A DNA stretch of 64,000 bases, from assembly GCA_018648265.1 (NCBI GenBank), contig JABGRN010000010.1, forward strand, positions 23,256-87,255, given 5' to 3'. Below are positions 1-8,774 of the stretch, piece by piece. The stretch comes from Prolixibacteraceae bacterium. Its GTDB lineage: Bacteria; Bacteroidota; Bacteroidia; Bacteroidales; Prolixibacteraceae. A program made the translations under genes and the position numbers. Every line of letters starts with the position of its first letter. The stretch's first letter is position 1. Below the pieces are notes generated by a model. That model made no database searches and had not been told where the DNA came from. It saw only the letters and a list, made by a program, of their open reading frames with translations.

Positions 1-1266
1 GATAATTAGATTACCCAATAATTCTTCGTGAAAAACATTAATTATTTTACCGCCCAAAGCAACAAACCCACCAGCAATCATTGCTAAAACAACCCTCTTC
101 TTAATCACCTTTACATTTAGTAAGCCCGCCAAAGTTGGAATAACAAAAGCACCCGAAAAAAAGGTGAGTGCAAAAAGTAAGGCCTGAATTATGGAAGTTA
201 CAAAAAGTGAAATTACAATACTTAGAATGCCAACAAAAATTACAAAAATACGTGTTGTTTTTAGCGATTTTGTTTGGTTTAAATTCCCGGTAATTAATTC
301 ATTTAATATCATCGACGAAGTTAAAAGCGTAGTATCTGCCGAAGACATAACTGCAGAAAGAAGCGCGGCAATAAAAAGTCCGTACGCCCAACCCGGTAAT
401 AAGTTTTGTGCAAACGAAACTATTCCTTCATTTTGAAATTGTTGAGAGTAAATTCCCAGCCACGTTAACGAGAAAGAGATTGGAATTAAAATAAGTGCCA
501 CAATCAAAATACTCCGGGCTGCTGTTTTTTCGTTTTTAGCACAAAAAATACGTGAGTAAATATCTGGTCCGACAACAAAAGTTACAGAGTAGGTTAAAAT
601 CAAAATTAATAAATCGATTGCAGAAAAAGAGTTGTTAAACAACGTGTTAATTGAAAGCGATTCAGTTGTCATTGCAAAACTATTCTGTGAAGCAAAATAT
701 AGCAGTGCGCCCAAACCTGTTACAATAAGAAATGCTTGTAATGCATCGGTTTTCAAAATACTTAATTGTCCGCCAAGCAAAGTATAAACTATAAAAATTA
801 CACCCGAAATTATTGCAGCTTCCGGGTAGCTTAAAAATTCCAATCCACTTAGAATTTTTGCGGCAGCAATTATTTGTGCAGCCACAATTCCCACCCAAGA
901 AATTGGAATGATAACTGAAGAAATTATCTCAGCTTTTTTCCCGTAAAAAGTTCCCAATAGTTCGGGTAAAGTAAAGTTCCCAAATCGTTTTACATATTTC
1001 GAAATAGGTATGAAAAGAAACAAGCCAAATGCTGCGGAAAACAAAAACCAAAGTGCCGCCCAACCTATATTCTGGCTTAATTCAATGGTGCCTAAAATGG
1101 CAGAACCTCCTAAAATTGTTGCCAGCAAACTTCCCGAAACCGGCAATAATCCAGCTTTTTTCCCTGCTACATAATAATCGGTAGGTGTTTTTATTTTAAA
1201 TGCGGAATAAACTCCAATAGCGAGTATAAACACAAAATAGACTGCTATGATAATTTCTGTCTGCAT
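1..1266 (-). CDS. Sodium:solute symporter (SSS family), C-terminus cut by window edge
   Basis: The minus-strand frame is open from an ATG at 1266 to the window edge, giving 422 codons without a stop. The N-terminus has a transmembrane segment followed by the signature DYYVAGKKAG and then a glycine-rich ATILGGSAILG stretch, both typical of the sodium/solute symporter family (sialate, proline, sugar and similar substrates). Many further hydrophobic segments follow, as expected for a 13-helix transporter. It is divergent from the oligopeptidase gene at 1338, leaving about 70 bases for both promoters. Substrate cannot be read from sequence; the adjoining sulfatase/keto-sugar locus makes a sugar or peptide-derived solute plausible, which is inference only. 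The C-terminal part lies outside the window. Confidence 0.85.
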   Translation of the reverse strand, partial: MQTEIIIAVYFVFILAIGVYSAFKIKTPTDYYVAGKKAGLLPVSGSLLATILGGSAILGTIELSQNIGWAALWFLFSAAFGLFLFIPISKYVKRFGNFTLPELLGTFYGKKAEIISSVIIPISWVGIVAAQIIAAAKILSGLEFLSYPEAAIISGVIFIVYTLLGGQLSILKTDALQAFLIVTGLGALLYFASQNSFAMTTESLSINTLFNNSFSAIDLLILILTYSVTFVVGPDIYSRIFCAKNEKTAARSILIVALILIPISFSLTWLGIYSQQFQNEGIVSFAQNLLPGWAYGLFIAALLSAVMSSADTTLLTSSMILNELITGNLNQTKSLKTTRIFVIFVGILSIVISLFVTSIIQALLFALTFFSGAFVIPTLAGLLNVKVIKKRVVLAMIAGGFVALGGKIINVFHEELLGNLII

Positions 1267-1337
1267 AATTTATGCGACAAATATCGTAATTTATGTTTCA
1301 ATATTGTATTTTCGGCAATCACTTAAAAACGAAAAGA

Positions 1338-3443
1338 ATGAAACGAATAATTTACTTGCCAATATTCATAATAATATTTTTGGCAGCTTGTACAACAAAA
1401 GAAAAAATTATGCCACCCGAAGCGAAAAAGATTTCGAAAGAACTAACCACACACGGCGACACACGAATCGACAATTATTACTGGATGAACGATCAAGAAG
1501 ATCCGGAAGTAATAGCACATCTCGAAGCTGAAAATACATACAAAGATGAAGTGATGATGCACACGCAACCACTTCAAGATAAACTGTTTGATGAGATAAA
1601 ATCGAAGATTAAACAAGAAGATGAATCGGTGCCTTATAAAAAGAACGGATACTTTTATTATTCAAGAACGGTTCCTGAAAAAGAGTATAATTTAGTCTGC
1701 CGAAAAAAGGAAACAATGGCTGCAGATGAAGAAATAATGCTTAATGTGAATGAAATGGCGGATGGCCATGAATATTTTGCAGTTGGCCGATCTTCTGTTA
1801 GTCCCGATAATAAATTGCTTGCTTACGGTGTTGATAAAGTAAGCCGCCGGAAATATACCATTCATTTTAAAAACCTGGAAACCGGTGAAATTTTGAAGGA
1901 TGCAATTCCGCTAACAACTGGAGGAGCAACCTGGGCAAACGACAATAAAACAGTATATTATGTTTTAAAAGACGATGTTACCCTGCGTTCAATGAAAATT
2001 ATGAAACATACTTTGGGAACACCGGTTAACGATGATGTTGAAGTTTTTTATGAAGATGATGAAACTTTTTCAACCTTTATTTATAAAACAAAATCAGAAG
2101 ATTATTTAATTATTGGGAGTCAAAGTACTTTGACTTCGGAGTTTCGTTTTCTTGATGCAAATAATCCGGATGGGGAATTTAAAATTGTTCAACCACGTAC
2201 CCGTGAATTAGAATATTCTGTTGACCATTTTGGAAATGATTTTTACATTCGGACTAATTTGGATGCGTTGAATTTCAAACTGGTAAAAACACCAGTTACA
2301 GCAACCGAAAAAGAAAATTGGCAGGAAGTAATTGCTCATCGTCGCGATGTTTATTTTTCCGATTTTGATATCTTAAAAGACTATCTGGTAGTTTCTGAAC
2401 GAAAAGAAGGAATTACTCAATTGCGAGTTATGCCTTGGGAAGGTCAGGAATATTTTATCGATTTTGAAGAAGAGGTTTATACCGTTCGTTCGAATGTAAA
2501 TCTCGATTTCGATACCGACGTTTTTAGGTTTTCTTACACATCTATGACCACTCCGAATTCAATTTTCGATTTTAATTTAAAAACAAAAGAACGCGAATTA
2601 TTAAAACAGACTGAAGTTTTAGGCGGTTTTGATAAAAGCAATTACGAAACCAAACGCATTTATGCAACTGCAATGGATGGAACAAAAATTCCGATGTCGG
2701 TTGTTTACCGAAAAGGAATGGAAAAAAATGGAAATAACCCGGCTGTTATTTATGGTTATGGTTCGTACGGATATACAAGAGATCCCTCGTTCAGTCTTTC
2801 AATTTTGCCACTTCTCGACCGCGGTTTTGTATATGCAATTGCACATATTCGTGGCGGGCAGGTTAACGGGCGCGCATGGTACGAAGATGGAAAACTGCTA
2901 AAAAAGATGAATACTTTTACCGATTTTAACGATTGCGCCCAATTTTTAATTGACGAAAAATATACCAGTTCTGAAAAACTTTTTGCCAAAGGTGGTAGTG
3001 CCGGCGGTCTTTTAATGGGAACTTGTGTGAATCTAAAACCCGATTTATATCAGGGAATTATTGCCGCTGTTCCATTTGTCGATGTGGTAACCACAATGTT
3101 AGATGAAACAATTCCTTTAACAACCAGTGAATTCGACGAGTGGGGAAATCCTAAAATTGAAAAATTCTATTATTACATGAAATCGTATTCGCCAATCGAT
3201 AATGTTGTGGCAAAAGATTACCCGGCAATGTTGGTAACAACAGGTTTGCACGATTCGCAAGTGCAATATTGGGAACCTGCAAAATGGGTTGCAAAATTGC
3301 GCGAGCTAAAAACCGATGATAATTTGTTACTGTTTCATATTAACATGGATTTCGGGCATGGCGGAGCTTCTGGCCGTTTTCAATGGATAAAAGACACTGC
3401 ACTTGAATATGCATTTATTTTTGATCAATTAGGAATAGAATAA
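1338..3443 (+). CDS. Prolyl oligopeptidase family S9 peptidase (oligopeptidase B-like) lipoprotein
   Basis: I start the gene at the internal ATG at 1338 (701 residues) because this gives a clean lipoprotein signal ending at FLAAC with Cys17 as the lipidated residue; the upstream 15 codons in the same frame add nothing signal-like. The protein has the S9A layout: an N-terminal beta-propeller and a C-terminal alpha/beta hydrolase. The catalytic triad is visible as Ser554 in GGSAGG, Asp639 in GLHDSQV and His674 in FGHGGASGR. The family cleaves short peptides after Lys/Arg (oligopeptidase B) or Pro. A Cys17 lipid anchor would place it in the periplasm or on a membrane. A rho-independent terminator follows at about 3466. 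Confidence 0.93.
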   Translation: MKRIIYLPIFIIIFLAACTTKEKIMPPEAKKISKELTTHGDTRIDNYYWMNDQEDPEVIAHLEAENTYKDEVMMHTQPLQDKLFDEIKSKIKQEDESVPYKKNGYFYYSRTVPEKEYNLVCRKKETMAADEEIMLNVNEMADGHEYFAVGRSSVSPDNKLLAYGVDKVSRRKYTIHFKNLETGEILKDAIPLTTGGATWANDNKTVYYVLKDDVTLRSMKIMKHTLGTPVNDDVEVFYEDDETFSTFIYKTKSEDYLIIGSQSTLTSEFRFLDANNPDGEFKIVQPRTRELEYSVDHFGNDFYIRTNLDALNFKLVKTPVTATEKENWQEVIAHRRDVYFSDFDILKDYLVVSERKEGITQLRVMPWEGQEYFIDFEEEVYTVRSNVNLDFDTDVFRFSYTSMTTPNSIFDFNLKTKERELLKQTEVLGGFDKSNYETKRIYATAMDGTKIPMSVVYRKGMEKNGNNPAVIYGYGSYGYTRDPSFSLSILPLLDRGFVYAIAHIRGGQVNGRAWYEDGKLLKKMNTFTDFNDCAQFLIDEKYTSSEKLFAKGGSAGGLLMGTCVNLKPDLYQGIIAAVPFVDVVTTMLDETIPLTTSEFDEWGNPKIEKFYYYMKSYSPIDNVVAKDYPAMLVTTGLHDSQVQYWEPAKWVAKLRELKTDDNLLLFHINMDFGHGGASGRFQWIKDTALEYAFIFDQLGIE

Positions 3444-3465
3444 TCAAACCATATAATTTTTTATA

Positions 3466-3492
3466 AAAGCTTTCCTTTTTAGGAAGGCTTTT
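3466..3492 (+). terminator. Rho-independent terminator after S9 peptidase
   Basis: A stem formed by AAGCTTTCCT and AGGAAGGCTT around a short T loop is followed by a run of T. It lies 22 bases after the S9 peptidase stop codon and separates it from the sulfatase gene. Confidence 0.75.
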
Positions 3493-3567
3493 TTTTTGCA
3501 TTAATCCCGTTTTGAAATGTATTTAAACTTAAATAATTATCTTGTAAGAAGTTTAAACTAATTCAAA

Positions 3568-4989
3568 ATGAAACTAAACCATCAGTTAATTATTTCTTTT
3601 CTGCTTATCGGTTTTTTAGCCATTTTTAATGTGAATTGCACACAAAAGAAAAAACAACTAAATATTATAATTTTTGTTGCCGACGATTTGGGTTATGGCG
3701 ATTTAGGTAGTTACGGATGTACCGATATTCAAACACCCAACATCGACAAGCTGGCAAAACAAGGAGTACGGTTTACTAATTTTTATACCAACGGACCGGA
3801 GTGTACTCCAACCCGTGTTGCACTTTTAACCGGTCGGTATCAGCAACGTGCGGGAGGATTAGAATGTGCTCTGGGAGCAGGAAATGTTGGTCGATACGAC
3901 GAAGCAATTTGGTTGAGTGAACAAAAAGAGCTGGGTTTGCCGGTTTCTGAAAACTCTTTGGTGCAAACCGTAAAACGAGTTGGTTACGAAACTGCAATGT
4001 TTGGGAAATGGCATTTGGGTTACGAAAAGAAATTTCGCCCGAATAAGCAGGGATTCGATTACTCATTTGGCCCGATTGGTTATGGCGGCGATTATTTTTA
4101 TCATACCGAGCAGGTTAATCATGGCTTGTCAGATTTTACAGGAATGCACACTTTGGCCGAAAATGGAAAAGAAGTCGATTATACCGGAGAATATTTTACT
4201 GATTTAATTTCGAATAAAGCAGTTGCTTGGTTGCAAAATAGAAACAAAGAAAATCCTTTTTTACTTTACATGCCTTATACCGCGCCACACTCACCATATC
4301 AGGGACCAAATGATAAAATCGAGCGGCCATTGAAAGCAGATGAATGGAACTTGGGAAGCCGCGAGACTTACATAGAAATGACAGAGGCACTGGATAATGG
4401 AATTGGTAAAATTCTCAATTATTTAACTGAAAACGAATTGGATGAGGAAACCCTGGTGATTTTCGTTTCAGATAATGGTGGAACTAAATTTGCCAATAAT
4501 GGAATCTTTTCGGGATTTAAAGGTCAGGTTTACGAAGGAGGAATTCATGTGCCATGTATAATACGATGGCCTGGAAAAGTGCAAGCAAATTCAACTTCAA
4601 AGCAAACATGCATTTCAATGGATTTAACCAAGTCGGTAATAAATCTGCTCGATTCTGAAAATGAAAGTCTGGAATTAGATGGATACGACATTTTAAATCA
4701 CGTAATTCAAAATAAACCAGACTTTGATCGCTCTCTTTTCTGGCGGGCAAAAAGGGGAGACCGGATTCAAAAAGCAATACGCGATGGCGATTTTAAATAT
4801 CTTATTAGATTAGACAATGATTCCATTTCCGACGAAAAGTTATTCAACCTAAAAACCGATCCTTCTGAATTAAATGATTTATTAAAATCCTCAGACGAAA
4901 AAGCTGAAGAATTAAAAACTAAATTGAATGAATGGGAAAAAGATGTAAAATCTCCAAGATTGGAAGTGTTTGAGAACATTCTGAGATAA
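3568..4989 (+). CDS. Type I sulfatase (formylglycine-dependent) lipoprotein
   Basis: This 473-residue protein hydrolyses sulfate esters, probably on sulfated glycans. The N-terminus is a lipoprotein signal with Cys25 (NVNC). The metal-binding Asp pair lies in VADDLGYGDLG, the formylglycine site is Cys79 in the C-T-P-T-R motif of the S1 sulfatase family, and the later VSDNGG motif supplies further calcium ligands. Length is normal for the family. Activity requires a formylglycine-generating or anaerobic maturase enzyme, which is not in the window. It precedes the DUF1080/oxidoreductase genes, so desulfation could come before oxidation of the sugar; that link is inferred from position only. Confidence 0.93.
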   Translation: MKLNHQLIISFLLIGFLAIFNVNCTQKKKQLNIIIFVADDLGYGDLGSYGCTDIQTPNIDKLAKQGVRFTNFYTNGPECTPTRVALLTGRYQQRAGGLECALGAGNVGRYDEAIWLSEQKELGLPVSENSLVQTVKRVGYETAMFGKWHLGYEKKFRPNKQGFDYSFGPIGYGGDYFYHTEQVNHGLSDFTGMHTLAENGKEVDYTGEYFTDLISNKAVAWLQNRNKENPFLLYMPYTAPHSPYQGPNDKIERPLKADEWNLGSRETYIEMTEALDNGIGKILNYLTENELDEETLVIFVSDNGGTKFANNGIFSGFKGQVYEGGIHVPCIIRWPGKVQANSTSKQTCISMDLTKSVINLLDSENESLELDGYDILNHVIQNKPDFDRSLFWRAKRGDRIQKAIRDGDFKYLIRLDNDSISDEKLFNLKTDPSELNDLLKSSDEKAEELKTKLNEWEKDVKSPRLEVFENILR

Positions 4990-5032
4990 GTTCAAAAATT
5001 TTTAAGTAAAAAAACAGTACGAATACTATTTT

Positions 5033-5099
5033 TGTGTTGTGCAACATCAAACAACACATTGAAAAATAGTTAATTTTGTGATTGTCGTGTTCGCACACG
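5033..5099 (+). promoter_or_regulatory. Two palindromes upstream of the DUF1080 operon
   Basis: TGTTGTGCAACA (5035-5046) is a perfect palindrome nested in a wider TGTGTTG/CAACACA inverted repeat (5033-5058). CGTGTTCGCACACG (5086-5099) is a second palindrome with 5-base arms. Both lie in the 156-base leader upstream of the DUF1080 gene at 5146. They look like dimeric repressor operators, such as those of LacI or GntR regulators, but no such regulator is encoded nearby. Function is inferred. Confidence 0.35.
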
Positions 5100-5145
5100 G
5101 GAATTAACTTAAATCAATAAAATATAACTTAAATTCAAAGTAATA

Positions 5146-6489
5146 ATGAAAAAAATCTTCTCTTTTTTAATTCTGTTTGTATTCATTATGAGCGGAGTAA
5201 CCGTTGCACAAGACGGTTGGACAAATCTATTTAACGGTAAAGATCTTACCGGCTGGGAACAACTTAATGGCGAAGCAAAATATGATGTCGTTGACGGAAT
5301 GATAGTGGGGACGACTGTTATGAATACACCTAATTCATTTATCCGTACCGCAAAAGTGTATTCCGATTTTGTATTTGAGGTGGATCTCTTGGTTGAAGAA
5401 AATATGAATTCAGGGATTCAGTTTCGAAGCGAAAGCAAAGCCGATTACAATAATTATCGGGTGCATGGTTACCAGTGTGAAGTGGATCCTTCGGAACGTG
5501 CGTGGAGTGCAGGAATTTACGATGAAGCCCGTCGTGGTTGGTTATATCCACTGACTTTAAACCCGGATGCACAGTCGGCATTAAAAATGGGTAAATGGAA
5601 TAAATACAGGGTCGAATGTATTGGAAGTTCAATTAAAACCTGGTTAAATGATGTTGCCGTGGCTCATATTATCGACGACATGACACCCGAAGGATTTATA
5701 GCTTTGCAGGTTCATGGAATTGGAACGAACAAAGAAAAAGAGGGCCAGCAAATCAAATGGAAAAATGTTCGTATTAAAACCGAAAACCTAAAACCTTCTA
5801 AGGGCGAAGGAATTTATGTAGAAAATCTTCTTGCAAATAATTTAAGCGATTGGGAAAAAGAACAAGGATTTTCATTGTTGTTTGATGGTGAATCAACAAA
5901 ATGTTGGAAAAGTGCAAATGCCGATGAGTTTCCTAAGCAAGGTTGGGAAGTGAAAGACGGAGTTTTATCTGTGCTGGATAATAGTGGCGACAAAACTAAA
6001 AAAGGTGGTGATATTGTTACCAAAAAAGAGTTTGGTGCTTTTGAATTAAAATTTGATTTTAATTTTTCAGAAGGTGCAAATAGTGGTATTAAATACGGAC
6101 TTGGTAATAATGGTCCAAGTTTAGGTTTGGAGTATCAAATTCTTGACGATGCAAAACACCCCGATGCAAAAATGGGTGCTGCGGGAAATCGTACTTTGGC
6201 TTCATTGTATGATTTAATTCCTGCGGTTAAAGAGCGTAGGTTTATTAAAGGTGCCGGAGATTGGAATCGCGGTAGGATTATTGTTTATCCTTGCGGAACA
6301 GTTCAACATTGGTTAAATGGCCGAAAAGTTGTGGAATACAAACGTGGTGATGCCATTTATAAAGCGTTGGTTGCAAGAAGTAAATATGCAAAACATGAAG
6401 ATTTTGGTGTGGCAGAAAAGGGTCCGATCTTAATTCAGGATCATAACAATTTTGTGCAATTTAAAAGTATAAAAATTAGAGAATTATAA
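5146..6489 (+). CDS. Secreted protein with two DUF1080 (3-keto-disaccharide hydrolase) domains
   Basis: The protein has 447 residues with a Sec signal peptide ending near VTVAQD. Two tandem DUF1080 (PF06439) jelly-roll domains are visible, at about 25-215 and 238-447. Each opens with the family hallmark: FNGKDLTGWE in the first and LFDGESTKCWK in the second. DUF1080 proteins are LamG-like folds now linked to hydrolysis or hydration of 3-keto-glycosides. It begins a tight run of plus-strand genes (2-base gap to the next ORF) with Gfo/Idh/MocA oxidoreductases, the usual partners that make the 3-keto substrate. The duplication suggests two activities, or a catalytic and a binding copy; sequence alone does not say which. 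Confidence 0.88.
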   Translation: MKKIFSFLILFVFIMSGVTVAQDGWTNLFNGKDLTGWEQLNGEAKYDVVDGMIVGTTVMNTPNSFIRTAKVYSDFVFEVDLLVEENMNSGIQFRSESKADYNNYRVHGYQCEVDPSERAWSAGIYDEARRGWLYPLTLNPDAQSALKMGKWNKYRVECIGSSIKTWLNDVAVAHIIDDMTPEGFIALQVHGIGTNKEKEGQQIKWKNVRIKTENLKPSKGEGIYVENLLANNLSDWEKEQGFSLLFDGESTKCWKSANADEFPKQGWEVKDGVLSVLDNSGDKTKKGGDIVTKKEFGAFELKFDFNFSEGANSGIKYGLGNNGPSLGLEYQILDDAKHPDAKMGAAGNRTLASLYDLIPAVKERRFIKGAGDWNRGRIIVYPCGTVQHWLNGRKVVEYKRGDAIYKALVARSKYAKHEDFGVAEKGPILIQDHNNFVQFKSIKIREL

Positions 6490-6491
6490 TC

Positions 6492-7337
6492 ATGACAAAC
6501 AGAAGAAAATTTTTAAAGGCTGCCGGATTGGGAATGGCTGCTGCTGCAGTTCCCGGTTTAGCAAAAGCATCAGTTTCGCAAGCTGTACCAGCAAAAGGTA
6601 AATTCAAATTTACACTTGGGGTTGCTTCTTATACACTTCGTAAATTTTCTACCGAACAAGCGTTAGACATGACTTTAAGGTGCGGTGTAAACCGGATAAC
6701 ATTTAAAAGCATGCACCTCCCGCTTGATTCAGGAGCTTCGACAATTAAAAGCACTTTGGCTTTATGCAAAAAGAAGGGTATTACTTTGTATGGCGCCGGT
6801 GTTATAACCATGCGGACAAAAGAAGATGCCGACCAGGCATTTGCGTATGCAAAAGCTGCCGGTTTAGATATGATCATTGGTGTTCCACATCCACCAGTAT
6901 TGGAATATGTTGAGAAATTGGTGAAAGAGAACGATATTAAACTCGCCATCCACAATCACGGACCAGGCGATGATCTTTATCCAAGTGCCGAAAGCATAAA
7001 TGATAAAATCAAAAATATGGATAAACGAATGGGAATGTGCTTAGATATTGGCCACACCCAACGAATTAATCGAGATCCTATTCAGGATCTTAAAGATTAT
7101 TACGATCGCATTTTCGATATTCATATTAAAGATGTGTTTCCAACAGATGATCATCCGGAGGGAACAACTTGCATAATGGGACGTGGAAATATAGAATTAG
7201 TTAAATTCCTAAAAACGGTTATTGATTTGGGATATAGCGGAACTTTGGCTTTAGAATACGAAGCAGATGCAGAAGCACCACTTCCGGGAATGATGGAAAG
7301 TTTTGGTTTTGTAAAAGGTGTTTTAGCAACAATGTAA
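6492..7337 (+). CDS. Tat-exported TIM-barrel sugar isomerase/epimerase-like protein (AP_endonuc_2 family)
   Basis: The 281-residue protein starts with a Tat signal (RRKFLKAAG followed by an Ala-rich stretch). The rest is a xylose-isomerase-like TIM barrel: LGVASYTLRKF begins the first strand, and likely metal ligands are in AIHNHGPG, MCLDIGHTQ, IHIKDVF and ALEYEAD. Family members are divalent-metal epimerases, isomerases or lyases; members linked to DUF1080 genes act on 3-keto sugars. Export by Tat implies folding, perhaps with metal, before transport to the periplasm. It follows the DUF1080 gene by 2 bases and precedes an oxidoreductase by 17, so co-transcription is likely. Confidence 0.88.
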   Translation: MTNRRKFLKAAGLGMAAAAVPGLAKASVSQAVPAKGKFKFTLGVASYTLRKFSTEQALDMTLRCGVNRITFKSMHLPLDSGASTIKSTLALCKKKGITLYGAGVITMRTKEDADQAFAYAKAAGLDMIIGVPHPPVLEYVEKLVKENDIKLAIHNHGPGDDLYPSAESINDKIKNMDKRMGMCLDIGHTQRINRDPIQDLKDYYDRIFDIHIKDVFPTDDHPEGTTCIMGRGNIELVKFLKTVIDLGYSGTLALEYEADAEAPLPGMMESFGFVKGVLATM

Positions 7338-7354
7338 ATTCAAATAAAAAAAAT

Positions 7355-8698
7355 ATGAGTTCAAATAGAAGAGATTTTTTAAGAAAAGTAACAGCTGGTG
7401 CTGCTGGAGTTGCAGTTGGTGGTTCGGCAATGGGAATGTCGGCGCGAAGTTATGGTAGAATAATTGGTGCTAACGAACGAATAAATGTTGCAATTTTGGG
7501 TTTGGGACGCCGTTTGGGTGCTTATTATGAGCCAATCGGTCAGAAAGAAAACAATGTTGAATTGTTGTATTTGTGCGATGTAATGGAAAGCCAGCGCGAA
7601 AGAGCCGCTGAAAGATTTTCAAAACACATCGATTATAAACCAAAACTCGAAAATGATTTCCGTAAAATTATTGCCGATCCTAAAGTTGATGCGATAATAA
7701 ATGCTACTCCCGACCATTGGCATGCTCCCGGTGCTATAATGGCGTTAAAAGGTGGAAAACATGTTTATGTTGAAAAACCCGGTAGCCATAATATGAATGA
7801 AAGTGAATTACTTGTTGACGCTCAGAAAAAGTACAATAAAGTGGTACAAATGGGTAACCAACAACGTTCATCGGGTCATACTCAAGAAATTATTAAAGAA
7901 ATTCACAACGGAATTATTGGTACTCCATACAAAGCACTTGCATTTTACACAAACAAACGTGGAGAAGTTCCTGTGCAGAAAAAAGTACCGGTTCGTCAAG
8001 GTTTGGATTGGGATCTTTTCCAGGGACCTGCACCTCGCCGCGAATATACCGAAGAATCGTGGGATTACAATTGGCACTGGTACGGTTGGGATTTTGGAAC
8101 AGCTGAATCGGGTAACAATGGTACACATGAATTGGATGTCGCACGTTGGGCTTTGCAGGTTGATTATCCAAATCGTGTTGATGTTGATGCTGGTAAACGA
8201 CATTTTAAAAACGATGGTTGGGAAATGTACGATACAATGTTTGCCACATTTAAATTCGATAATGACACTGTAATTAACTGGGACGGAAAAAGTCGTACCG
8301 GTCATGATACTTATGGCGGCGGACGTGGTACAATTATTTATGGTAGCGAAGGTTCTGTTTTTGTAGATCGTGGTAAATATATTTTATACGACAGAAACGG
8401 AAAAAAAGTAAAAGATAATCAATCCACTTCAAACGAAGCCGGAACAGCTCTTGGCGGCGGTGGTGATATGACAACCGGACACGTTGTGAACTGGTTCGAA
8501 GGAATTCGTGGAAAAGGGAAATTAAATGCCCACATTGCTGAGGGTTTAATTAGCCAGGCAATGGTGCATTATTCAAATGTAGCTTATCGGATTGACAAAG
8601 GATTTGATATTGATACTGTTTCTGGAAGGATGTACGATAGAGACGCCATGAAATTGTGGAGTCGTACTTATGAACCCGGATGGGAACCAACATTATAA
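7355..8698 (+). CDS. Tat-exported Gfo/Idh/MocA family oxidoreductase (1)
   Basis: This 447-residue dehydrogenase has a Tat motif (RRDFLRKVT) and then a Rossmann domain with AILGLGRRLG for NAD(P). The conserved lysine motif is YVEKPG, followed by MGNQQRSSGH in the catalytic domain. The family oxidises or reduces sugar hydroxyls using tightly held NAD(P), and Tat export is used by members that carry the cofactor already bound. The 3-position of a glycoside is the likely target given the DUF1080 neighbour. It is 17 bases downstream of the TIM-barrel gene and is followed by a terminator-like hairpin, so it may end the first transcription unit. Confidence 0.92.
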   Translation: MSSNRRDFLRKVTAGAAGVAVGGSAMGMSARSYGRIIGANERINVAILGLGRRLGAYYEPIGQKENNVELLYLCDVMESQRERAAERFSKHIDYKPKLENDFRKIIADPKVDAIINATPDHWHAPGAIMALKGGKHVYVEKPGSHNMNESELLVDAQKKYNKVVQMGNQQRSSGHTQEIIKEIHNGIIGTPYKALAFYTNKRGEVPVQKKVPVRQGLDWDLFQGPAPRREYTEESWDYNWHWYGWDFGTAESGNNGTHELDVARWALQVDYPNRVDVDAGKRHFKNDGWEMYDTMFATFKFDNDTVINWDGKSRTGHDTYGGGRGTIIYGSEGSVFVDRGKYILYDRNGKKVKDNQSTSNEAGTALGGGGDMTTGHVVNWFEGIRGKGKLNAHIAEGLISQAMVHYSNVAYRIDKGFDIDTVSGRMYDRDAMKLWSRTYEPGWEPTL

Positions 8699-8709
8699 AA
8701 CCTAATTTG

Positions 8710-8742
8710 AAAGGATTTTCAGAAATGGAAATCCTTTTTTTT
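8710..8742 (+). terminator. Rho-independent terminator
   Basis: AAGGATTTTC and GAAATCCTT form a stem with a short loop and are followed by eight T. It lies 11 bases past the stop of the first oxidoreductase and before the second, so the two may be only partly co-transcribed. Confidence 0.7.
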
Positions 8743-8774
8743 ACTTTACTTCTTTAACTTAAAAATTAAACCTA

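Noticed and set aside
7797..8305. Long ORFs on both strands inside the first oxidoreductase gene
   Set aside because: They are shadows of a clearly conserved Gfo/Idh/MocA gene and resemble no protein family.
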